A stretch of DNA of 18,305 nucleotides from Thermodesulfovibrionales bacterium (lineage in GTDB: Bacteria > Nitrospirota > Thermodesulfovibrionia > Thermodesulfovibrionales > UBA1546), in assembly GCA_030018605.1 (NCBI GenBank), contig JASEHP010000015.1, forward strand, positions 1-18,305, written 5' to 3'. Under the pieces are notes generated by a model. The model ran no database searches. It saw only the letters and a program-made list of their open reading frames with translations, and had not been told where the DNA came from. The position numbers and the translations under genes are program-made. Positions 1 through 5,190 of the stretch are shown piece after piece (within the stretch, counting starts at the first letter, position 1; every line of letters starts with the position of its first letter).

Positions 1-97
1 CGTAAATTAATCCTCTCCATACTCCAAAACAGACACCGAAAAAAGTAATTATGCCGGTATTATTAAATTTCTTGCCTGTTGTGCTAAACTGGACAAA

Positions 98-119
98 ATA
101 CATACTGAATACATACTGA
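98..119. repeat. Two-copy 11-bp tandem repeat before the sigma gene
   Basis: ATACATACTGA occurs twice in a row, ending about 15 bases before the preferred start of the sigma factor gene. It could be a repeated operator or simply a small duplication. The rest of bases 1-127 shows no gene and no copy of the ECF promoter motif found at 703 and 2698. A weak sigma70-like pair (TTGCCT at 72, AAAATA near 95) overlaps the repeat, but I would not rely on it. Confidence 0.5.
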
Positions 120-133
120 GAGCATAATTGCGT

Positions 134-688
134 ATGGGATTGTTTAATTTTTTCCAATCACACGAAGTTGTCTTTGAAGAGCGGTTTCTGATTTATACGA
201 ATGATATCTACAGAACTGCGTTAAGGCTTACTGGAAGCGCTGATGATGCGGATGATCTTACGCAGGAGACCTTCCTTAAGGCTTACGAGGCATTCTCGCA
301 AGGCACAAAGGTAGTCGCGCCGAAGCCATGGCTCTTCAAAATCATGCGCAACACATTCATAAATCAACGCAGGTCTTTGCAGAGCAGAACAGAAACCGTC
401 TCTCTGGAGGATATACATGAAGCCCAATATCACGAGACACCCGAGTATCTTTTTATACTAAAGGGTCTTGAAGGGAAACTGCACCATGCACTCCAGACAA
501 TGCCTATAGAATACCGTCTTGCCCTCCTCCTCTGCGATTCTGAAGGTATGAGCTATGCTGAAATAGCGGAGGTAATGCAATGCCCTGTAGGCACTGTCCG
601 CTCACGCATCAACAGAGCAAGAGAGATCGTCAAAGATGCCGTAATTGAAAGTAATAGAGAGAAGAAATCAAAGAAGGCAGAATACTAA
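134..688 (+). CDS. ECF-family (sigma-70 region 2 / region 4) RNA polymerase sigma factor
   Basis: This is an alternative sigma factor that directs RNA polymerase to a small regulon and is normally held inactive by a membrane anti-sigma factor. Region 2 is clear in the first half (RTALRLTGSADDADDLTQET, then PWLFKIMRNTFINQRR, the -10 recognition and melting helices). Region 4 is clear in the second half (MPIEYRLALLL, then MSYAEIAEVMQCPVGTVRSRINRAR, the helix-turn-helix that reads the -35 element). At about 184 residues with no extra domain, it has the usual ECF length. I prefer ATG 134 to the TTG at 128, because GAGAG at 118-122 sits 11 bases before it. The next gene is a zinc-finger anti-sigma factor, the standard partner arrangement. 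The ECF-like promoters at 703 and 2698 are the likely targets (inference). Confidence 0.93.
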   Translation: MGLFNFFQSHEVVFEERFLIYTNDIYRTALRLTGSADDADDLTQETFLKAYEAFSQGTKVVAPKPWLFKIMRNTFINQRRSLQSRTETVSLEDIHEAQYHETPEYLFILKGLEGKLHHALQTMPIEYRLALLLCDSEGMSYAEIAEVMQCPVGTVRSRINRAREIVKDAVIESNREKKSKKAEY

Positions 689-702
689 GAAAAAGCTTTT
701 AT

Positions 703-730
703 GGAACTTTTTGCATAAAAAATTGTCTTT
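703..730 (+). promoter_or_regulatory. ECF-type promoter for the anti-sigma/sensor genes
   Basis: GGAACTTT at 703-710 is followed, after 14 bases, by GTCTTT at 725-730. GGAAC at -35 and GTC at -10 is the classical promoter of RpoE-like ECF sigma factors. It lies in the 79-base gap between the sigma and anti-sigma genes, about 38 bases before the anti-sigma start. The same two boxes with exactly the same spacing occur at 2698. This fits negative feedback by the sigma factor on its own inhibitor. Confidence 0.75.
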
Positions 731-767
731 TTATTATAAAATAATAAAATAGCAAGAAGGAAGGATT

Positions 768-1493
768 ATGCGCTTCAAATGCAAGTTTATAAAGCCGTTG
801 TTAAGTCAATATGCGGATGACGAACTAAATCCTGCTAAGGGAATCTTTGTATCAGGCCACTTGAAGAGATGTCCTGAGTGCGCTTCAGAATATAAGCAAT
901 TAATCTCTGCAAAGGAGCTTGTGCGCGAGTCCCAGTTATACATAGAAACGCCTCCTTACTTAAGACAGGCTATCCTTTACAAGATTAAAGCTTCTGCAGG
1001 AAAGCCGTTAAAAAGGCCGTGGACATTAAGACCGGAGTTCTCATGGGGGATTGCCACTATCTCAGTTCTTGCAATGCTTGTGGGCTATCTTGTCTTTATA
1101 AAACCTGATGTTTCTGCCTGCAATCTCATTGCAACGATAGATGCGGGTACCGGCAATCTGCCGGCGGTATCCGAGGTATCATCCGTGCTTAATTATTTTG
1201 GCAGGACACAGGATAATCTAATATCGTCTATGAGACTTACTATCCAGCAGAATGACTGCAAGGGAGACGACTCTATAATATTGCATATGACCGTAAAAAG
1301 AGACAACGAGATACTTGTATACACCCAGGGCAACATTGCCGATATAAAACCTGCTGCATCAACAGGAGCGAGACTAAAAAAGACAAGCATTGATGGAAAC
1401 GATTTTTACGTGGGAAATTTTATCGGTATGAAGGTGGTCTGCTGGAAGAGAGACGGCGAATCATATGCAATGGCGATAAGAGAGACGGCATAA
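768..1493 (+). CDS. Membrane-anchored zinc-finger anti-sigma factor
   Basis: This is the predicted inhibitor of the sigma factor encoded just upstream. The N-terminal cytoplasmic part carries the anti-sigma zinc-binding signature H31-x3-C35-x2-C38 (HLKRCPEC) in a zf-HC2 type domain, with Cys5 a possible further ligand. One membrane helix spans about residues 92-111 (FSWGIATISVLAMLVGYLVF). The remaining 130 or so residues should be outside the membrane and contain Cys118, Cys163 and Cys225, so a redox or ligand signal is conceivable; I do not recognise this outer domain. The start is supported by AAGGAAGG just before ATG 768. The stop overlaps the next start (TAATG), so the sensor gene is probably translationally coupled. 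The promoter at 703 precedes it. Confidence 0.88.
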   Translation: MRFKCKFIKPLLSQYADDELNPAKGIFVSGHLKRCPECASEYKQLISAKELVRESQLYIETPPYLRQAILYKIKASAGKPLKRPWTLRPEFSWGIATISVLAMLVGYLVFIKPDVSACNLIATIDAGTGNLPAVSEVSSVLNYFGRTQDNLISSMRLTIQQNDCKGDDSIILHMTVKRDNEILVYTQGNIADIKPAASTGARLKKTSIDGNDFYVGNFIGMKVVCWKRDGESYAMAIRETA

Positions 1494-2518
1494 TGAAAGA
1501 ACCTGACCTTAGAAAAAGGCTGTTTTGCGCATTCTTCTTGATCATCTTCGTTCCCCTGCCGGTGCTCTTTGCTGTAGGGATTAAGGGTGTTGTCCCTTAC
1601 ATGCAAAAGGCTGAGATGGACCGCATGATGCGGGAGACGATGGCTACAGTAGGAGATGTGCAGTCTGCGCTGAAGGGGTTTAAATCCGATGTCCTAATCC
1701 TCTCTGAATCAGACGAACTTAAAGACCTCCTTGAGACAAGAGACAGCGCTCACAGGCAAAAACTTAGAAACCTTTTTGTCTCTTTTTCAAAACACAAAGG
1801 CATCTATTATCAGATAAGGTATTTAGATGAGAAAGGCAGGGAAATAGTAAGGGTAGATGACGGCATACCTGTCTCTGATGATAAACTTCAAGACAAGTCC
1901 GACAGATATTATTTCAGGGAATCAATAAAGTTTCCGAAAGGCTCTGTCTATGTATCGCCTCTTGACCTGAATAAGGAATGGGGCAAGATAGAGGTTCCAT
2001 TCATGCCCGTTATCAGATACGCCGTGACTGTGCGCGATAAAAAAGGCTTTAGAAGGGGAATAGTTATAACGAATGTAGACGCCAGGCAGATATTACAGCG
2101 CCTGCAAGTTAGCTCTGCAACGGGCATCTCAAAAACCATGCTTATTGACAGCGATGGATTTTATTTGCTCCATTACGACAAAAAAAAGGAATGGGGCGGT
2201 ACCGAGGATCTGAATACGGGGGAAAATATAAAAAAGGATTATCCTGCTGATATAGTCAAAAGATTTTTTTCAAGAAATGCAGACATAATGATAAAAAAAG
2301 CCACTGTATGCTCTTATGCTCCAATATTCTCGACCAACTCTGAAGGGAACGGCTGGATATCCATTAATGAAAGCTCTCTAACAGGCATGATAAGGACTGT
2401 CAGCTATCTGAGATCTATGATAATCATTATTACCATTGCATCCGCAATCGCAGGGGCTTATTTGAGCTATGTGCTTGCCCGCTGGCTTTCAAAAATAAAC
2501 TGCAGGCAAGAAAGATAA
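1493..2518 (+). CDS. Cache-domain membrane sensor, truncated after the second membrane helix
   Basis: The first membrane helix is at about residues 9-31. A large extracytoplasmic region with the look of a double Cache (PAS-like) sensor domain follows, roughly residues 35-305: it has DKSDRYYFRES, YVSPLDLNKEWGKIEVPFMPVIRYAVTV, GIVITNVDARQI and MLIDSDGFYLLHYD, all typical of chemoreceptor and histidine-kinase sensors. A second helix lies at about 308-330, and the protein stops 11 residues later (RWLSKINCRQER) where a HAMP domain would normally begin. No kinase, GGDEF or methyl-accepting domain follows. It overlaps the anti-sigma gene by one base, so it may tune the anti-sigma factor directly. 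Alternatively it is a decayed kinase or receptor; another frame at the end reads KLQARKIT, which could be HAMP remains (weak). Confidence 0.82.
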   Translation: MKEPDLRKRLFCAFFLIIFVPLPVLFAVGIKGVVPYMQKAEMDRMMRETMATVGDVQSALKGFKSDVLILSESDELKDLLETRDSAHRQKLRNLFVSFSKHKGIYYQIRYLDEKGREIVRVDDGIPVSDDKLQDKSDRYYFRESIKFPKGSVYVSPLDLNKEWGKIEVPFMPVIRYAVTVRDKKGFRRGIVITNVDARQILQRLQVSSATGISKTMLIDSDGFYLLHYDKKKEWGGTEDLNTGENIKKDYPADIVKRFFSRNADIMIKKATVCSYAPIFSTNSEGNGWISINESSLTGMIRTVSYLRSMIIIITIASAIAGAYLSYVLARWLSKINCRQER

Positions 2519-2538
2519 CCTTCTCCTTTAATCCATAA

Positions 2539-2585
2539 TAAAGGCAAAGGGCAGATACCGCGTCGCGGCCCTGAAATTGCCTTTA
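2539..2585. repeat. Large hairpin after the sensor gene
   Basis: TAAAGGCAA (2539-2547) pairs with TTGCCTTTA (2577-2585). Directly inside, AGGGC (2548-2552) pairs with GCCCT (2568-2572), with a small GC-rich palindrome in the loop. No T-run follows, so it is not a standard intrinsic terminator. It may still end or stabilise the upstream transcript, or be a remnant of a palindromic repeat. Confidence 0.55.
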
Positions 2586-2697
2586 AATAATTGGAATGTT
2601 CAGCGCTAACGTATCGCCCTTAAAGGTTTCTCCCCCGAATCCGCCTGCCTTTTAAATATTTTACTGCTGATTATTGTCACAAAAATCCCTTCCTTCT

Positions 2698-2725
2698 GGA
2701 ACTTTCCCGCGTCAATTCTGTCTTT
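2698..2725 (+). promoter_or_regulatory. ECF-type promoter for the Rieske/cytochrome b operon
   Basis: GGAACTTT at 2698-2705 is separated by 14 bases from GTCTTT at 2720-2725, the same boxes and spacing as at 703-730. The two spacer sequences differ, so the shared boxes look selected rather than duplicated. Transcription would begin near 2732, leaving a leader of about 125 bases before the Rieske start. This is the main evidence that the upstream ECF sigma factor controls the electron-transport genes. Confidence 0.72.
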
Positions 2726-2741
2726 CTATATATAAAGGTCA

Positions 2742-2783
2742 ACCCTGTTAGAAAATTGGACGGAGCTTGTTTTCTAATGGGGT
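2742..2783 (+). promoter_or_regulatory. Long stem-loop in the Rieske operon leader
   Basis: Bases 2742-2755 pair with 2770-2783 over 14 positions, including two G-U wobbles, around a 14-base loop. It falls just after the predicted start of transcription from the ECF promoter and about 58 bases before the ribosome binding site. It could stabilise the mRNA or act in attenuation or RNA-level control. It does not match a riboswitch class I know, and no T-run follows. Confidence 0.5.
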
Positions 2784-2855
2784 CAATTTATGTTATCAGC
2801 AAGAGAAGTTTTAACATGAGAGAGCAGGCATGTGGTAAAAGGAGGTTTTTTAAAA

Positions 2856-3422
2856 ATGGCAGAAGGAAATTCAGTGGAATTGAAGGAGACAGGGTGTCCG
2901 CACTGTCCTGACACTAAAGAGGGTATCAATAGGCGAAAATTCCTCAGCTTCGTAGGTTGGGGCGCTCTTATTGCATCACTTAGCGCGTTGGTAGCAGCCA
3001 CGGCACGATTTCTGTTTCCAAGTGTAATATTTGAGCCGCCCTCAACATTCAAAATAGGCGCAATCAGCGATTTCAGCACTACCGAAGCGCCGGACAAACA
3101 CGGCGTAATCTTTGTAGATGAGAAGCTTAAGGCCGAGCATAGGGTCTGGCTTGTCAGAGAGGACAAACGGCTTTATGCCATATTCGCAAAATGCACCCAC
3201 CTCGGCTGTACTCCAAACTGGTTCCCAGAAGATAGGGTGTTTAAATGTCCATGCCACGGAAGCGAATATTACAGCAACGGCGTGAACTTCGCAGGGCCTG
3301 CGCCAAGGCCGATGGACAGATATAAGGTATCGGTTGCTGATGACGGACAGATCATAGTGGATAAGAGCGTGCTTTATACGAATAAAGACTTTGACAATCC
3401 AAACTCTTATATAAAGGCATAA
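2856..3422 (+). CDS. Rieske iron-sulfur protein of a cytochrome bc/b6f-type complex
   Basis: It carries the [2Fe-2S] cluster that takes the first electron from quinol at the Qo site. The cluster-binding boxes are intact: C113-T-H115-L-G-C118 and C131-P-C133-H134-G-S. A single N-terminal membrane anchor (about residues 31-54) is preceded by RRKFL, resembling a Tat signal of the type used by Rieske proteins. Unusually, the cytoplasmic N-terminus has a CPHC pair (residues 14-17). I chose ATG 2856, giving 188 residues, over the upstream in-frame GTG at 2832, because AAAGGAGG ends 10 bases before the ATG. The cytochrome b6 gene follows after 12 bases that include a run of eight G, and the ECF-type promoter lies about 130 bases upstream. 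Confidence 0.95.
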   Translation: MAEGNSVELKETGCPHCPDTKEGINRRKFLSFVGWGALIASLSALVAATARFLFPSVIFEPPSTFKIGAISDFSTTEAPDKHGVIFVDEKLKAEHRVWLVREDKRLYAIFAKCTHLGCTPNWFPEDRVFKCPCHGSEYYSNGVNFAGPAPRPMDRYKVSVADDGQIIVDKSVLYTNKDFDNPNSYIKA

Positions 3423-3434
3423 ACGGGGGGGGCG

Positions 3435-4193
3435 ATGAATTTGATAGATATCCTGAAAAAGAAAATTACTCAATCTCAGATCTGGAGATCACTATTTAGA
3501 CACGGCTATGCTGATACGGAGAGGAACAGGTCCCTGCAGGTCAATTCAAACTGGGTCTTGCATTTCCATCCGGTAAAGGTCAAGGCTTATTCTGCTAAAT
3601 TCAGATATGTTTGGTGCATGGGAGGGATTACATTCTTTCTCTTTCTTGTATTGACGGTTACAGGGATATTGCTAATGTTCTATTACCATCCTGTCACTGA
3701 ATACGCCTATCAGGATATGAAATATCTTCAGTCCGATATCGCCTTCGGTAATCTCCTCAGAAATATTCACAGGTGGGGCGCACATTTAATGGTGGTGACA
3801 GTAATATTTCATATGCTCAGGGTATTCCTCACAGGCTCATATAAACCGCCGAGGGAATTCAACTGGGTAATAGGCGTCTCCCTGCTCGTCTCAACACTTT
3901 TGATGAGCTTTACAGGTTATCTCCTGCCGTGGGACCAGCTTGCCTACTGGGCGATAACAGTCGGCACAAATATGGCAAAGGCTACGCCGTTTTTAGGTCA
4001 TGAAGGGCCATTTCCTCTGGTAACGAAATACAATGATGTCGCATTCATTCTTCTGGGAGGAACAGAGATCGGAGGAGCCGCCCTGCTCAGGTTTTATGTG
4101 CTCCATGTCGTATTTATACCTGCAATAATGATCATAGGCATGGGAGTGCATTTCTGGAGAATAAGAAAGGACGGCATATCAGGGCCGCTTTAA
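3435..4193 (+). CDS. Cytochrome b6-type subunit (N-terminal half of cytochrome b)
   Basis: This is the membrane core of the quinol:cytochrome c oxidoreductase, with four membrane helices and two b hemes. The axial ligands are visible as His112/His126 and His224/His239. The 14 residues between the second pair are the b6 pattern (13 in mitochondrial-type cytochrome b). Cys61 lies in YVWCMGGITFFLFLVLTVTG, matching plant b6 YCLGGIT, whose Cys35 covalently binds the extra heme c_n near the Qi site; so c_n is probably present. Other b6 signatures are FTGYLLPWDQLAYWA and the C-terminal IRKDGISGPL. At 252 residues it is a split (b6) subunit, with subunit IV encoded 141 bases downstream. Confidence 0.95.
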   Translation: MNLIDILKKKITQSQIWRSLFRHGYADTERNRSLQVNSNWVLHFHPVKVKAYSAKFRYVWCMGGITFFLFLVLTVTGILLMFYYHPVTEYAYQDMKYLQSDIAFGNLLRNIHRWGAHLMVVTVIFHMLRVFLTGSYKPPREFNWVIGVSLLVSTLLMSFTGYLLPWDQLAYWAITVGTNMAKATPFLGHEGPFPLVTKYNDVAFILLGGTEIGGAALLRFYVLHVVFIPAIMIIGMGVHFWRIRKDGISGPL

Positions 4194-4202
4194 TATATTC
4201 GG

Positions 4203-4288
4203 CCTCATTCACATCCTCCTCTTACTCCCCTCCCTGTCCGGGAGGGGAGGGGTTTTTCCTTATAGGAGCAGGTGGTAATGTGAGGAGG
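4203..4288. repeat. Palindromic intergenic element with terminator-like core
   Basis: The core is a perfect 10-bp stem, CTCCCCTCCC (4225-4234) with GGGAGGGGAG (4240-4249) around TGTCC, followed at 4253 by TTTTT: the form of an intrinsic terminator. Outside it, TCACAT (4209-4214) pairs with ATGTGA (4278-4283), and the flanks are imperfectly complementary. The whole looks like a small palindromic mobile repeat placed between two genes whose products must be made together. If it does terminate, read-through must supply subunit IV and the downstream cytochromes. Confidence 0.6.
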
Positions 4289-4334
4289 CAATTTGGCAGA
4301 AAAATAAGTCAGAGTTTGAAAGAAAGGGGAATGA

Positions 4335-5048
4335 ATGAAAGGGAATAAAGAACAGGATGCCAACAATAATAATGGAGTGCGGTTTGTTTGGCCGGACCTC
4401 ATTTATAAAGAATTTGTTGCAATGATCGTTGTGACGCTTGTTCTGATAGGGGTGTCGTTTTTATGGGATGCGCCTCTGAGAGAGATCGCAAATCCGGGCA
4501 AGACAGAGAATCCAGCTAAAGCGCCATGGTATTTCCTTGGGCTTCAGGAACTCCTTGTTTATTTTGACCCGTGGATAGCAGGCGTAGTGCTTCCATCCAT
4601 AATCATTGTCGGATTAATGGTTATGCCTTATCTTGACCGCAATCCGGTCGGCGGACAGTACGGTTTTTCACGGCGCAAATTCGCCATGATCAATTATCTC
4701 TTTGGTTTTGCGCTATGGTTCATTTTGATATTCATCGGCACATATCTCAGGGGTCCTAACTGGCAGTTTTACTGGCTATGGGAGTCATGGGAAGTAGAGA
4801 AACACCTAGAAGAGAAGCTGTGGAGCTTCAGCCCTTTTGCAGGCGCTGCCTTTATCGGCGCCTATTTCAGCATAGGCATGATTATCCCTGTACTTATTAA
4901 AAAGGGCATTGTCAAATACCATGGTGTTGTCAGATATATCATTGTAATGACGTTAATGCTCGGGATGTATTTTGTGCCTATAAAAATAGTACTCAGACTG
5001 TTTTTTAATGTCAGGTATGTGCTTGAAACGCCGTGGTTCAATATCTGA
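4335..5048 (+). CDS. Cytochrome b6f subunit IV-like protein (C-terminal half of cytochrome b)
   Basis: It completes the Qo site of the complex. The motif region NPAKAPWYFLGLQELLVYFDPW (from residue 59) corresponds to the PEWY loop of cytochrome b, here in the APWY form seen in several non-mitochondrial complexes, so the usual Qo glutamate is absent. DRNPVGGQYGFSRRKF follows. It is 237 residues, longer than the roughly 160 of plant subunit IV. I see about five hydrophobic spans (near 27-44, 79-98, 118-136, 166-188, 199-222), i.e. two extra helices at the C-terminus. AAAGGGGA lies just before ATG 4335. It sits between the b6 gene and the octaheme cytochrome that probably replaces cytochrome f/c1. 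Confidence 0.92.
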   Translation: MKGNKEQDANNNNGVRFVWPDLIYKEFVAMIVVTLVLIGVSFLWDAPLREIANPGKTENPAKAPWYFLGLQELLVYFDPWIAGVVLPSIIIVGLMVMPYLDRNPVGGQYGFSRRKFAMINYLFGFALWFILIFIGTYLRGPNWQFYWLWESWEVEKHLEEKLWSFSPFAGAAFIGAYFSIGMIIPVLIKKGIVKYHGVVRYIIVMTLMLGMYFVPIKIVLRLFFNVRYVLETPWFNI

Positions 5049-5056
5049 AACCTACA

Positions 5057-5073
5057 TGCCGAAGTTTTCGGCA
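5057..5073. repeat. Short hairpin after subunit IV
   Basis: TGCCGAA (5057-5063) pairs perfectly with TTCGGCA (5067-5073) around a 3-base loop, nine bases after the subunit IV stop. No T-run follows on this strand, so termination is doubtful; it may protect the mRNA end. Confidence 0.4.
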
Positions 5074-5089
5074 CAAAAGGGGATGAAAA

Positions 5090-5150
5090 TGTCATTCCCG
5101 CTTGTCGGGAATCTTTCTTAAAGAAGGATTGCGGACAAGCCACAATGACA
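5090..5150. repeat. Palindromic repeat of the GTCATTCCCG type
   Basis: This is a nested palindrome in the subunit IV/octaheme cytochrome gap. TGTCATT (5090-5096) pairs with AATGACA (5144-5150), GCTTGTC (5100-5106) with GACAAGC (5134-5140), and ATCTTTCTT (5111-5119) with AAGAAGGAT (5121-5129, one wobble). The GTCATTCCCGC...GGGAATC wording resembles short palindromic elements I know from many bacterial genomes, here slightly degraded. It is likely non-autonomous, with no coding content. A genome-wide copy count would confirm it. Confidence 0.65.
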
Positions 5151-5190
5151 GAGAGGGGTATTTTCAGAGCAATGGGAGGAGTTATAGATT

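Larger units (their letters stand above)
2519..2855. other. Intergenic region between the regulatory and respiratory genes
   Basis: This stretch of about 340 bases shows no convincing gene. It holds, in order, a large imperfect hairpin (2539-2585), the second ECF-type promoter (2698-2725), a long stem-loop in the presumed leader (2742-2783), and the ribosome binding site of the Rieske gene (GGAGG at 2841-2845). A short open frame starting at ATG 2817 overlaps the Rieske start but has no recognisable product. Confidence 0.6.

Noticed and set aside
3425..3432. Run of eight G between the Rieske and b6 genes as a phase-variable switch
   Set aside because: It is outside both coding regions and may only serve as a poor ribosome binding site. 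Slippage there would change spacing by a base at most, and nothing else suggests phase variation.
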